Assembly (NCBI GenBank): GCA_039621445.1
Contig: CP154955.1
Coordinates: 4,247,836 to 4,311,835 of the forward strand
DNA length: 64,000 bases
DNA from: Euglena gracilis
Lineage: Eukaryota; Euglenida; Euglenophyceae; Euglenales
Direction: 5' to 3'
This document shows, one piece after another, positions 9,659 to 21,214 of the stretch. The notes under the pieces were generated by a model that saw only the letters and a list, made by a program, of their open reading frames with translations, had not been told where the DNA came from and did no database searches. The translations under genes and the position numbers were made by a program. Numbering within the stretch: position 1 is the stretch's first letter; each line of letters starts with the position of its first letter.

Positions 9659-10366
9659 CCACCCACTTTTTTGACACGCGATTCACCCACCCATCACCCA
9701 CCCAGATTCAGCCAATGACCTCTGAGTAAAAAAAATTTCGGGCCTGTCCTTCGGCCTTTTACATCCCTCCTCAAAGTACCCCCCAACCTCCCAGAGGGAG
9801 CGGTCACACTGGTGTTAGTGAATATATACTCTCCACCTTTAAATTTGAGTACACACATATTCCCACCAGCAGAATTCTTAAGAAGCAAATTGCCTGCAGC
9901 AAATGAAGTGTTGTGTACACACAAAAGCCTCGTCCTTCTGGGATTCACAATTTAAAAAAAAACCTTGTGTGGAGGATGGAGATATTTGCATTTTTGATGA
10001 ATAGTTTGCAGAGCTTTGTGATTCACACGATTCAATGTCAACTCTACATATGTGCTTTCCGTTGTCATTTGTGAGTTAAGGTGGATGTATGCACACCATT
10101 CTTTTGAAGCCATCAAAAAAAGAGCATGTAATACATCTTAGCAACACCATCGTGAATATATGCCAAACCCTGTCCCCTCCCAATTGTCAAGAATTTTTAG
10201 TGTAATGGTGTTGGCTTACCCGTTGTTGGCGAAGCTGTCAAGCTCAAAATCTTTTGAAATGCTCCGAGAGTCACACTTAGAAAACTGCCACCCTACAAAA
10301 AAATATGCAGCCTAGTCCATGACATAAGGCAGGAACATAACAAACAGGAACATGAAGGGGACTGGC

Positions 10367-10651
10367 TCACGGGGCTGGCACATCGCCCCACCAGGCACGG
10401 TAGTGGGCCGGTTCCGTGAGGGCCGTAACATGGCAGAACGTTTCGTCCCGGGGGAACAGTATGGCATGCAGGGGGGCAGCCTCCCGTCCCAGCGACTGCA
10501 GGTAGCGGAAGCGGGGCCGCACGCGCTTCTCCAGGCTGCAAGTCCACAGCATGGGAAAACGGTCCACCTCTGCCCGCGAGCGGCCCATGTCGTCGAGGAC
10601 GAACCGCAGGATGGGCCTCAGCTTCTGATCAGACGCGCGGTGGTGTACCTT
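10367..10651 (-). CDS. mTERF-like gene A, C-terminal exon
   Basis: The minus-strand frame encodes KLRPILRFVLDDMGRS, then FPMLWTCSLEKRVRPRFRYL and QSLGRE, and ends AHYRAWWGDVPAP before a stop. The 'P.L..SLE.R..PR..YL' pattern is the hallmark C-terminal repeat of mTERF proteins, the concave surface of which binds nucleic acid (known of the family). Close copies are at 62,689-62,980 (gene D) and 30,341-30,660 (gene C). The preceding exon of gene A is about 7.5 kb upstream at 18.1-18.3 kb, and the intron between them holds the 5.5-kb composite element. In gene D the equivalent distance is only about 1 kb. Confidence 0.8.
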   Translation of the reverse strand, partial: KVHHRASDQKLRPILRFVLDDMGRSRAEVDRFPMLWTCSLEKRVRPRFRYLQSLGREAAPLHAILFPRDETFCHVTALTEPAHYRAWWGDVPAP

Positions 10652-11797
10652 TGACCCTTCGTATGGCTGTCCCATAAAATAAAAACATGGCAACCAAGAG
10701 CCACCGCAGAATGTTTTATACCATAGAAATAATGGAAAAGCTCGCTTCCCTGGCCATTTCAAGGCCCCAAAAATTTGACATTTTCTAGAACCCTCCGTCG
10801 TCAGCAGTTGAGGGACTGTGGTTTGAACGGAGGGTGACAGGTCTAGGTGTTGGAGATCCAAGGTCAAGGTGTCCCATGTTGAGACCATGTGACACCCATT
10901 TTTGAAATCAATGTTCCTTTGCGAAAATTTTGCAAATTAACCACTTCAAAACCAACCAACAGCCTTCTATACCAGCCTATGTGGAGCTCGAGAATTGATG
11001 TCATGAAACTGTTGCATTACCTTTCCTCTCCTCCTGTCTTCCCATGGTGCTGGACCTCCTCCCCAGACCCTGGTCGGGGGACCAGGGTCTGGGTCTGGGT
11101 CAACCATAAGCGCCTGCCCCTCAAACATTGCTAACATTTTTTGGTGGTCCACATGTGCAGTTGCACAAAAGAGCACGCCAAATGGTTCAAGCTCTGTCAA
11201 CTCTCCTCTTCACTCAGATTTTGCCCACTTGCACAACTGCACATCTGAACCTACCCACCCCCCCCCCTGTCGTATGGCCAGGTTCCTGCGACCTGCGATG
11301 GAAATACCCCCATAACTTGCAACTTGCGACCAGGGGGTGGGCATAAATGAGGGGGAGGTCGTAGGTAAGGTGGTGTTAAAATTTTCGCAGCCTGCAACCT
11401 GCGTCCGGGGGGGTCATAACACCCCCGTGACCTGCAACCTGCGACCGGGGGGTGGTCGTAAATGAGGGGTGGTCGGTCGTACAACAGGGGGCGGGTAATC
11501 AAAGCGCGGGGCTGCTACAACCGCAGGGTGCGAATAAACGCACACCCCCCAGCCACGAAGTCGGAGGTCTGCTGCAAGCGCACCCCCCCCCACTTTGATG
11601 GGGTTTCTGAAGGAAATCAACAAAACTCGCAGGTACGGTCCAAAATAAAAGCGCACCCCCCCACCAGCGGCGGTCTGCCACAAGCACACCCATGCTTCTA
11701 TTGGGGGGGGGGGGGTCGCTGAGCTCTCATCCCTTTATGGCTAAGAACAAAGCTTACCACCGGGAAAAGGGGTGGAACCCCCCTCCCCCCCTGGGTC

Positions 11798-13133
11798 TTA
11801 GGCGGCCAAATTCGCACTTAAGGGTTTTTCCTTTAGAATTTGCACATTTGCGCAAATGCGCAAATTTTACGAAATTCCTGGACCCTATACCCTGACACAC
11901 AGGAGACCAGATGATGAGCTGTGACACTCCTCTATTGAAGGGGATTAACTCCCAGTAGTTTGATGTAAATGCTGCTTACCAAGTGACGTGAAGAGGGCAG
12001 AGGGTGAGATTGGTGCTCTTGAACATCAAACAGGAGAGAGGCACACACCCCTTGTTACGACACTTGGAAATGGTGCTGACGTGCTGGCTGAACTGGCTTG
12101 GATACTGCCGCCACCGGTAAGGACACACGGAGCCTCATTAGATCACACACCACAGACTACGTCAGGCAACGCAACTCATTTGTGTTTGTGGGCGCAATTG
12201 CGCAAACAAAAACAATGGCGCTTGTGGCGCATTTGCGCAAATATAACGTAAACTGATGATGATAAAATGACGTGTTTGTAGGCGCAAATGCGCCCACAAA
12301 CAAATTTGTTGGTGTGCGCATTTGCGCAAATGCGCACAACAAAGTTATGTGTATGTGCGCAAATGCGCAAATAAATGTGTACTTTTACTTTCCATGTTAG
12401 AAGACACCAATGGGGACCATGACCCTACGATGTTTAAAAACGTGATGGGCATGTTGGTGTGCGCAATTGCGCAAATAAACACAATTGCGTTGGTGCCCGC
12501 ATTTGCGCAAATGCGCAAATAAACATTTAATAAACCGCTTCAAAATGATGTGTTTCAGTGAGCCTTAACACACACAAACAAAAATTGTTTATTTGCACAA
12601 ATGCGCAAATAAACAAAAATCAGTTGTGCGATACCATCTCCTCCTCCATGACAGCTGGCGATTCCTCACGCCAACCATTGATTTGCAGCACAATTATGTG
12701 GTGATGAAATTTGTGGTGAGAGGTAGTGTGTAATGCTCACTGGAACACGGCATTTGACTGGCCAAAATTTGCCTGCCTTACGTGTATACATTTGCGCTGC
12801 TGTTCCCTGGCACACACGGCCTGTTCCTTTGGCGTCATCTGTTGGCAGTTAAACGTGATGAATTGATGACGTGCAAACGACCTGTGACTGTTCGACACCT
12901 TTTCTGCAACAGGACTGCGTCACAAGAAGACAAAATTTGGCACCTGAAATACCCGGGATGTGTCAGGCCGGAGTCCGTTTTATGGTTTTCTTTGCCATTT
13001 TTCCCCTTGAAAAACGTAAAACACACCAGTTTTTGTGCATAATTTGGGGGGAGTGGGTCCCAACGCTTTGATGCACCCAATGCAGTGGCAAAGCTTCACC
13101 ACTTCCTTGCATCCAAAATAACGGGTGTTTGAC
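11798..13133. repeat. Tandem unit 1 of the composite element
   Basis: Starts with cttaggcggccaaattcgc and contains a cluster of TTTGCGCAAATGCGCAAA-type palindromes (12,185-12,380 and 12,462-12,520), then a block (12,775-13,115) repeated almost unchanged at 14,083-14,450. At 12,054-12,061 it holds gttacgac once, the empty form of the target occupied in unit 2. Confidence 0.8.
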
Positions 13134-14461
13134 TTAGGCGGCCGAATTCGCACTTAAGGGTTTTTCCTTTGAAATGCGCACATTTGTGCAAATGCGCAAA
13201 TTTTACGTAACCCCTGGGACCCTGTACCCTGACACCCGGAACACGATTTAAGAACCGTTACACCCCTGTATTGGAGGGGATTAACTCCCAGTGGTCTGGT
13301 GTGCATGCTGCTTACCAGGTGACGTTAATGGCTAAGGGTGAGACTTGTGCTGTTGTACATCAAACGGGAGAGAGGCACACACCCTTGTTACGACCAGGGG
13401 TTTTTTTAAGACCAGGGGGAGAGGGGGTCCCCCCCACCCACCCCCCCGGGGGGGGTCCCGGGGGACCCACAAAAAAATGGCCGAAAAATCGCGAAAAGCG
13501 CTAAAAATAGCATTTTTTCGGCGCTTGCGGCGCCGAAAAATATATCCCACCCCCCTCCGGGGGGACCCCCCCGGGGGGGGGGGGGGGGGCTCGGCCTGAC
13601 CCACCCACCCTACCCCCCCCCACCCCCCCGGGGGTCCACGACTAAAAAAACCCCTGGTTACGACACTTGGAAATGGTGTTGACGTGCTGGCTGAACTGGC
13701 TGTGACACTACCGCCACTGGTAAGAACACATGGAGCCTCATTGCATCACACACCACAGACACACAGACTACGTGAGGCAGCTGTCGCGCAATTGATGCAA
13801 ATGCAAATGTGCAAATAAACATTTTACACACCGTTTCAAAACGATGTGTTTGTAGGAGCCTTAGAGCACACAAACAAACTTGTGTTTATTTGCGCAAATG
13901 CGCGCATCAACACACATCAGTTGTGCTATAGCATCTCCTCCTCGTGACAGCTGGCGAACGCAACTCCTCACGCCAACCAATGGTTTGCACCACGATTATG
14001 TGGTGATGAAATTTGTGGTGAGAGGTGGTGTGGAGTGTTCACTGGAACACGGCATATGACTGGCCAAAATTTGCCTGTCTTATGTGTGTACATTTGCACT
14101 GCTTTCACACCACACACAACCCACACCCACACGACCTGTTGGCCCACACGACCTGTTGTTTTGGCGTCATCCGTTTGGCAGTTAAACGTGATGAATTGAT
14201 GACATGCAAACGACCTGTGACTGTTGTACACCTTTTCTGCAACAGGACTGCGTTACAAGAAGACAAAATTTGGCACCTGAAATACCCGGGACGTGTCAGG
14301 CCGGAGTCCGTTTTACGGTTTTCTTTGCCATTTTTCCCCTTGAAAAACGTAAAACACACCAGTTTTTGTGCATAACTTGGGGGGAGTGGGTCCCACCGCT
14401 TTGATGCACCCAATGCAGTGGTAAAGCTTCAACACTTCCTTGCACCCAAAGGAACGGGTGC
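13134..14461. repeat. Tandem unit 2 of the composite element
   Basis: Aligns with unit 1 from its cttaggcggcc start to the 'acgggtgcttga' end. It differs by carrying the 262-bp MITE at 13,395-13,656 and fewer palindrome copies. Confidence 0.8.
13395..13656. mobile_element. hAT-like MITE with perfect 8-bp target duplication
   Basis: The ends are CAGGGGTTTTTTTAAGAC and, inverted, CAGGGGTTTTTTTAGTC. The flanks are gttacgac at 13,387-13,394 and 13,657-13,664. The homologous unit 1 has the single site at 12,054-12,061 with the same surrounding sequence. The interior is G/C runs around a hairpin ('cggcgcttgcggcgccg'). The CAGGG start and 8-bp duplication are hAT-superfamily traits (known). Confidence 0.92.
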
Positions 14462-15384
14462 TTGAGGGCTACCTCTCTCCGGCCGCTGGTTGCCATGCAC
14501 TGGCACCACGTCGTCCCCCCAGTCTGACACCCCGGTTGCGGGGTATAACGTGGCCGCTAAAGCTGGGTGTTGTTGCACCGGGGAGGTCGATGCCGGTCTG
14601 GTGGGTGCTGAAGCATCAGCAGCTGATGGGGCTGCAGCAGCGGAGCCGAGGCCGCAGGCCAGCGGCAGGGCCCTTGGGACCCAAAAATTGGTGCCGGTGG
14701 ACGTGTACCGTTACCGGGTGGCTGCGCACCCACCTTCAAGAGATCCTATGTCTCCATTTTTTTGGAACCTGCCAATGGTCCAAAAACGGCACCATAACAC
14801 CACATGCCAGAGGAGACGGTGTGCTTTCAACCCATTCAGAAGCCACTTAGGGTAGCTGTAAGAGGGCCAAATGCAATCGTTTTATACTCCACCATTAGAT
14901 GTTTATTTGTGTGTCAATTTTGTGACAAACCCACCAACTGGATGGCCCATTGGTCTGCGCACCCACGGCTCCTTTGTCACACCGTTTATCAACGGCGTCA
15001 GTTCATGGGTGCCAAAGCCCAATCCTTGAAGGACATGTTTATGTTTATGCGCGCAATTGCGCGCATCAACATAAACATGTTGATGCGCGCATTTGCGCGC
15101 ATAAACTCCTGAAGGTGGGTGCGCAGCCACCCGGTACCGGTACACGTCCACCGGCACCAATTTTTGGGTCCCAAAGGCCCTGCCACTGGCCTGCGTCCTC
15201 GGCTCCGCTGCTGCATCCCCATCAGCTGCTGATGCTTCAGCACCCACCAGACCGGCATCGACCTCCCCGGTGCAACAACATTCAGCTTTAGCGGCCACGC
15301 TATACCCCGCCACCGGGGTGTGAGACTGGGGGGACAACGTGGTGCCAGTGCATGGCAACCAGCAGCCGGAGAGAAATAGCCCTC
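14462..15384. mobile_element. Foldback element with about 280-bp inverted arms
   Basis: 14,462-14,740 (gagggctacctctctccgg...) is nearly the reverse complement of 15,110-15,384. The arms include a GC-rich Ala-coding-like stretch that resembles 45,200-45,420. The central part (14,745-15,107) shares sequence with the core of the next foldback (16,050-16,690) and contains a 'gcgcgcaattgcgcgc' palindrome. Confidence 0.85.
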
Positions 15385-15387
15385 AAA

Positions 15388-17345
15388 CTTAGGCGGCTGA
15401 ATTCGCACTTAAGCTTTTTTCTTTTTATTTGCGCACTTGCGCAAATTTACGCTTTTTTTGATTGTGCTTTGTTTCGGCTGTGAAGGTCAGGGGGGTTTGA
15501 AAACAGGATGCCAAGAGAGTGCAAAAAATGAGCGAAATTCTGTTTTTGGCTGGGAGACCCCGGGACTTTGACAAAAAATGGTGTTTTTGGGGTGGACTTA
15601 GTACGTCGAAACCCCCGGGACCTTGCTGGCCCAAAGTGAAAAAAAACACAAAAAAGCACCATGGGAACGGGACCTTTACTGCCCCTGTTGCTTCTTTCGG
15701 CTCTGTCCCCGGGTGTGTCCGAGCTGCCGGCGGTGTGCGTCCTGGGTCTTTGCCGGACTGCGTTGCTTGCGACGCCTTGGCGTGGTGTTTTGTGGCTGTT
15801 TGTTAAAGCGCGGGGAGGAAGTGCCGGGGGGTGTGGGTGTGGTGTGACCAAGCCGGCGGGAAGGATGCAATGGACGGAAGGTAAGTGCGGGGTGTTTGAC
15901 AAGGGAAGCGCAGAGGGGAAGAAATGGGGTCCGCGGGGAATGAAGGGAATAAAGGGGACGGGTGTCTCCCACCCGGTTATACCTGGGACCCGCACAACCA
16001 GTTGTGTGGCAAAGAACCCTGCAGGAGAGCCTAACACTAGAAGGACAAAATCCGCTGTCTCCACCTTTTGTGGGACCTGTCAATGGTCCAAAAACGGCAC
16101 AATAACACCACATGCCAGAGGAGACAGTCTGACCATTTGGGTTGAACCCATTCAGAAGTCACTAAGGGTGGTTGTAGGAGGGCAAAATGAAATCGCTTTT
16201 TACTTCTCCAATGGTTGTTTATTTGCACCATTTGCGTGCATCACGTTGTTTTTTGGGCGCAAATGCGCAAATAAACATAGTAAATTGTGCAGTTTCTTCA
16301 TGCAGTTTATTTGCGCATTTGCGTCCACAAACAACGCGATGCGCGCAAATGCGCAAATGAACCACATCTGCTGTCGGTGTTTGACAGTTGTGTTTCCGTC
16401 ACACCGTTCTTCTTTGCGTTTATTTGCGCATTTGCGCAAATAAACAAAGAACATGTTTATGCGCGCATTTGCGCAAATGCGGGCATAAACATAATTTGTG
16501 TTTGTGCGTGCATTTGCGCCAATAAGCTTGCGCCTCGACAAACAGTGTGGCAAACCCACCAACTGGACGGCCCGTTGGTTTGCACACTCACAGCTCCTTT
16601 GTCACGCCGTTTATCAACAGCGTCAGTTCATGGATACCAAAGCCCAATCCCTGAAGGACATGTTTATGTTCATTTGCGCAGTTGCGCAAATAAACACAAT
16701 TTTGTCCTTCTAGTGTTGGGGTTCTTCCGCTAGATGGTTATGCGGATCCCGGGTATAAGCCGGGTGGAAGACACCCGTCCCCTTCATTCCCCGCGGACCC
16801 CATTTCTTCCCCTCTGCGCTTCCCTTGTCAAACACCCCGCACTTACCTTCCGTCCATTGCATCCTTCCCGCCGGCTTGGTCACACCACACCCACACCCCC
16901 CGGCACTTCCTCCCCGCGCTTTAACAAACAGCCACAAAACACCACGCCAAGGCGTCGCAAGCAAACGCAGTCCGGCAAACACCCAGGACGCACACCGCCG
17001 GCAGCTTGGGCACACCCGGGGACACAGCCGAAAGAAGCAACAGGGGCAGTAAAGGTCCCATTCCTTTGCCGCTTTTTTGCGTTTTTTTCACTGTGGGCCG
17101 CCAAGGTCCCGGGGGTTTCGACGTACAAAGTCCATTTTCAGACCTCCCAAAAACACCATTTTTTGTCAAAGTCCCGGGGTCACACCACCAAAAACAGAAT
17201 TTTGCTCATTTTTTGCACTCTCTTGTCAACGTGTTTTCAAACCCCCCTGACCTTCACAGCCAAATCAAACAAGAATCAAAAAATTCGTAAATTTGCGCAA
17301 ATGCGCAAATAAAAAGAAAAAAGCTTAAGTGCGAATTAGGCCACC
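15388..17345. mobile_element. Foldback element with about 650-bp inverted arms
   Basis: The left arm runs from 15,388 to about 16,050 and the right arm, inverted, from about 16,697 to 17,345. Matching landmarks include 'cacttaagcttttttctt', 'gaaggtcaggggggtttg' and 'ctagaaggacaaaa'. The core holds a dense series of tttgcgcaaatgcgcaaat palindromes (16,215-16,520) and a segment shared with the neighbouring foldback. Arms this long with no coding core point to a foldback or composite element. The open frames in the arms are not supported as genes. Confidence 0.85.
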
Positions 17346-17524
17346 TAAGTGGGCAGATCGTGAAAACCGCGGATTATCACCATAACCCGGCCGGGCTCCC
17401 GGAATTTTCTTTTTCAGTCGCGAGCGACTGGATTTCTGGTTTCCGAATCACCTTCGTTTGACCTCAACTCCCCGCCAGCCCGAGTTAATTACCTGCGAAA
17501 AGGTCCAAACTGGTGGGCCATTTC

Positions 17525-18120
17525 GCTGGGGTGAGATTTTCGGTCAAAAAATCTTTTTTGTCAAAAAGTATCTCGAGAAAATGTACATTATTTCCGGAAA
17601 TGATGGTCTGACGAATGATTGGTCTGACGAAATGCTCACCTGCAGGCCCTCTATCGCCCCCCGGTCGCCGTTTTGGCCGCCAACACGCCTGGCCGTGTTC
17701 CAGCGCGCTTTTGTGGCCCGAACGGCCATTTTGGGGTGTTTTTGGGGGGCCAATTTTTGGTCAAAAAATCGATGCTTCCAAAATACCTTGACAATGAAGC
17801 AAAATCAAAGAAAATGTTCAGAGAGATAAATAGGAAGCCTTTGGGATGCCCTTTCCAACCATGGTTTACTTTTCCCCCAACCCTTCGTGTAGCCCGAGTT
17901 ATGGCCATTTTTCGGCCAATTTTGGCCCATTTCTGGGGCCATTTTGGGTTGTTTTCGGGGTCAAAAAATCGATGCTTCCAAAGTATCTCGGAAACGAAGC
18001 AAAATCAAAGGAAATGTCCGGAGACCTAAATTGAAGCTCTTAAAATGCCCTATTCAACGGTATTTTGATTTTCCCGCAAGTCATCACCTAGCCCGAGTCA
18101 CGGCCATTTTCAACCAATTT
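17525..18120. repeat. About 200-bp tandem repeat, three copies
   Basis: The phrase 'tcaaaaaatcgatgcttcc' starts at 17,761 and again at 17,961, with a diverged copy at 17,543, each followed by 'aagcaaaatcaaag' and 'cccgagttatggccattt'-type words. Single diverged copies are at about 31,690-32,010 and 34,790-34,990, so the unit is also dispersed. The array ends where the middle exon of mTERF gene A begins. Confidence 0.7.
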
Positions 18121-18140
18121 TGGCCATTTTGCGCAGTTTT

Positions 18141-18295
18141 GGCAGCACAGCCACGCGGCCCACACTGTAGGTCAGCAGGGTGGGGGTGGTCCACAAGTGC
18201 TTGGCAACGTCCAACTCATTCTCCTCCAAGAAAGCCACTTTCTCCTTGAGTCTTTCTAGACGACACCCCAAGATGTGTGGGTTGATATTATGCGC
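18141..18295 (-). CDS. mTERF-like gene A, middle mTERF-repeat exon
   Basis: On the minus strand an acceptor (aatccagtcag) opens a frame encoding NINPHILGCRLERLKEKVAFL, then EENELDVAKHLWTTPTLLTY and SVGRVAVL. This fits the mTERF repeat (PhiL..sle.lk.kv.FLee..ld....l...P.lLtysv). Homologues are at 37,375-37,527 (gene C) and the right edge, 63,955-64,000 (gene D). The donor end is uncertain. Confidence 0.72.
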
Positions 18296-18299
18296 CTGA

Positions 18300-20400
18300 C
18301 TGGATTGCAACTGACTGCACCCACGCACTGAGACACAAGGAAAAGGGAAAAGAATGATTAAAATCAACCTTCCGCCTGGGGTTGGAATGAATACTTCGTA
18401 TGTTACCACTTGTGAGGCAAAGGACGGATCAAATCTGTCCAAAAATGGCAGAAAAACCAAAGCGATGAAAACCACCCAAACTTTCCAATCGTTTTTTTTT
18501 TGCACGTCATTTTCCTGTCATTTTTTATGTCCACCATTTTTTTCTCTGGATGTGAACTAAACAGCGAGGGGCATAATCAAAACGTAAAATTCGTCTCAAA
18601 TTAGCCCCGCGGGCTTCCAAATAACGGGCAGTCTCTTCCATCTTCCAAACAGGTGCACACGAAAGCTCGTGGCAGAGAGAATTCTGATTTAAAAAAAAAT
18701 GCCTCACCCCGCTTCTATTTGGGCCGCTGGCCGAAATCCGAAGGGGTCTTCCATTGGAGTGGGGGCCAAGGGGAGCCCTCATAATGCTCATAACACATAT
18801 TACCCGCATAACACTCCCCAAAGTGAGGACCAGTGTGGAGTACTGGACTGAGTCAACTTTTTTGCCACAATCGCAACCATACCACCCTTCTGAAGGTCGT
18901 TTGCTTTTTTGATGCAAATATTATTTGATTTCTGTGGGCAAAACCCTTGCCCAACTAACTTTGGTGGCAAACTGTGCAGGGGTTGTTCATTGGGGCAGGC
19001 AGGGAATGGTATAAAATGGTGGGGAAATATTTGCATTGAAGGTTTGCTGGCAAAAAGAAATTCAGTGTTTCAAAAGACGGTCAAAAATTGGCTTCTGGTG
19101 GGTTTTTTGTGGCAGTTCATCTGTCATGACAACAGAAGAAAACACAAAAACTACTACTTCATAACACACATAAACATACTACTTCATAACTACTTCATAA
19201 ACACAAAGACTACTCTTCATAACCTCGTTTATTTATGCACAAATCACATCACCCTGAGAATGGCTCTTTTAAAAGACAAAGGAAAGGTGAGCAAGCTAAA
19301 AAATGAAAAAAACATTCAGCCCATCTCTTTTTCTGGGCTTTGTTGGCAGCCGAAGACCCCTCCCTGCATGAGGACACTTCGACTTCACCTTGGGATCCAA
19401 GCCGAGGGATTGCAAGAAATCCATTGCCGACTTGGGATGTGTTGCGAGCGGCGATAGACCTTTCAGCTTTTCAGACGTCAATTACAAAGCCGAATCAGAA
19501 AACAGGAAGATGCTTTGGGAACCACGGCAGCAATGAATTAGGGAAAAGAAACAAAATAAAGCAAATGCATTTCTTGTCCAACGGCTCAAATGCATTTCTT
19601 GTCCAACGGCTCGGCTCCTGGAAAAATAATCAGCTTTCTTTTTCTTTCAAAAAAAGGTCTCAATATTGACTGAATTCTCTTGGCAATTGCGAAAGGTCGC
19701 AAATCGAAAAAATTTGCTTTCACACAACTGGCCTCAGATTTGCACAAAGTCCTGTGGCACAGCTGGCTGGGGTGCGGCTGTGTGGGGCATCACCACAACC
19801 CAACATCTGCTTCTTGTTGTTCTTCAGTGCTTGGGGGCTTGGGGTTGAGCACCTACCCACAAAACTCGGGGCACAAAAACCTTTTTGGCGCACTGAGGCA
19901 GAACTCTTAACATTTTTATTGGTAAGCATGGTATTAAGTTCAAATTGCCGTCTGAATGGGGTTTGGTGTGACAAGTCACAGGAGAAGGCGCTCTTCAACC
20001 CTTCCCTCCATTTTTTCCACCCTGCCCCTAAGTTGCCTCCAGTCAGAGGCGTCGCTTTTAAGCCACCAATTGTGAAATAAATTTTTGACCCAAGGTTTGT
20101 TCTGGCCAGCCCTTTCCCTCACCCATTTTTGCCCATTTTCGGCCCACCTTTGCACCCCAAAACATCCGTTAGCCACCTTTGCATCAGTTGCAAAATTAAC
20201 TCATGGATGGGGGGAGGGGGTCCGAGGTTGGAAAAATTCTGCTGGCTAGATGGAACCCCGGTGGGATTTGGTGCCCTTCAACGAAACGATGCAAAACAAT
20301 GATAAACCCGTCCCAGTGCTCAGCACGGGCCACAACTGCCAGCAAGACTGGGTCCTGACGGCCCGAAGCGCGGGGGACGATGAAAAAAAAAACGCTAAAA
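18300..20400. other. Intron of mTERF gene A; no gene recognised
   Basis: Unique-looking A/T-rich sequence with short open frames of no recognised family, a 29-bp direct repeat near 19,564-19,620 (two copies of a phrase with 'catttcttgtccaacgg') and scattered poly-A/T. Nothing here supports a separate gene. Confidence 0.4.
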
Positions 20401-20419
20401 GGATGCAGTTTGATACCAG

Positions 20420-21053
20420 CATTGTCAGTTTCGGCCTTTCCGTTGAATTTTCTTTGCCAGTTGCAGCGTGGTCCGCAAGCAGGTTAAGCCCAAAGCGCAA
20501 CATTCCTGGGCGACGGTTGACGATTTCGACGGCATCTCCAAGTGTAGCAATGAGCGCCATTTTGGCCTCCAAGCGAGTTGTCCGGTGCCTCAGAACGCCA
20601 GGGTACACGTTGACTACCCTGGCCACGTCCAAGCCACGGCTCTGCATCCAGTGCACTTTCCTTTCCAGCGACCGGGTGTCCATTGCTAGCAGGGACGGAT
20701 GGTGCGAAACCACACGCCTCACGTCCACGTGCAACGCCTCCAGATGTGCCACCACAGCCTCCAAGCGTTCCCGGGAGTATCGCTTGAGTGGTGGGTAGCA
20801 GGCAGGCTTCTTCTTAAGATCCTGAGGGGAGGGCACGTGGCCCAGTGCAGGACTCCACCCCCCGGGACAAGGACCCAAAAAAAATCGGGCCATCTAAGGG
20901 GATTTCCAAAAAAAAATCGTCGGTTCTTTGCGCCCGAACCCAAACTGTGCCTCCGGCCCGGACCACCAGGGGGGGGGGGGGTCTTCCAAGTTAAAAAGGA
21001 GCCTGGTGGCGGGTGATTGCTCTCGGCACATTGATACCATATTTACTGGTGCG
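20420..21053 (-). CDS. mTERF-like gene A: 'YGINV' segment joined directly to N-terminal mTERF-repeat exon
   Basis: On the minus strand, after a cccag acceptor, the frame encodes SKYGINVPRAITR and continues, after a MITE at 20,803-21,005, as YPPLKRYSRERLEAVVAHLEA, VDVRRVVSHHPSLLAMD, MQSRGLDVARVVNVYPGVL and DAVEIVNRRPGMLRFGLNLL. Unlike genes B, C and E there is no element between YGINV and the mTERF repeats, so gene A shows the uninterrupted state. RGLDVARV is also uninterrupted here. A one-base indel relative to gene E lies just before KYGINV. The frame remains open past 20,420. Confidence 0.75.
20803..21005. mobile_element. hAT-like MITE in mTERF gene A exon
   Basis: The left end is CAGGCTTCTTCTTAAG and the right end, inverted, CAGGCTCCTTTTTAACTTGG. 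The flanks gtagcagg (20,795-20,802) and gtggcggg (21,006-21,013) match at 6/8, and both resemble the uninterrupted site gtagcggg in genes B, C and E. The 203-bp element is unique to gene A at this codon (TR|YP). Confidence 0.78.
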
Positions 21054-21214
21054 CTGGGAAGAGGTGAAGAACCACCTACATAAATTAAAAAATGTCTTTC
21101 TGTGTTGCAAGATCTCCGCAAATTATATTAAATAAGTTTCATTGATGGGCCGGGAAAAAAGACAAACTGGAAGAAGACTTGGCAGAATATAATCTCATTC
21201 AATAAAATCTGGGA

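Larger units (their letters stand above)
11798..17345. mobile_element. 5.5-kb composite foldback element rich in TTTGCGCAAATGCGCAAA palindromes
   Basis: The outer ends are inverted: CTTAGGCGGCCAAATTCGC at 11,798 and its reverse complement form ending at 17,345. The flanks (11,712-11,797 and 17,346-17,530) together match one continuous sequence at 34,500-34,740, so the block was inserted there. Internally it holds two tandem units (11,798-13,133; 13,134-14,461), a foldback with about 280-bp arms (14,462-15,384) and a larger foldback with about 650-bp arms (15,388-17,345). The end motif recurs at 13,134 and 15,390. No transposase is recognised, so it looks non-autonomous. It lies within the intron before the last exon of mTERF gene A. 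Confidence 0.75.

Noticed and set aside
12157-12522. Ala/Arg/Cys/Asn-rich frames ('CANAHTNK', 'FAQMRK')
   Set aside because: They arise from the GCGCAAAT palindromes read in register and occur in both orientations.
15661-16443. 260-codon plus-strand frame in the foldback arm and its mirror frames at 16.7-17.3 kb
   Set aside because: It exists only because the arm is GC-rich; the reverse arm gives the same peptides on the other strand and no domain is recognisable.
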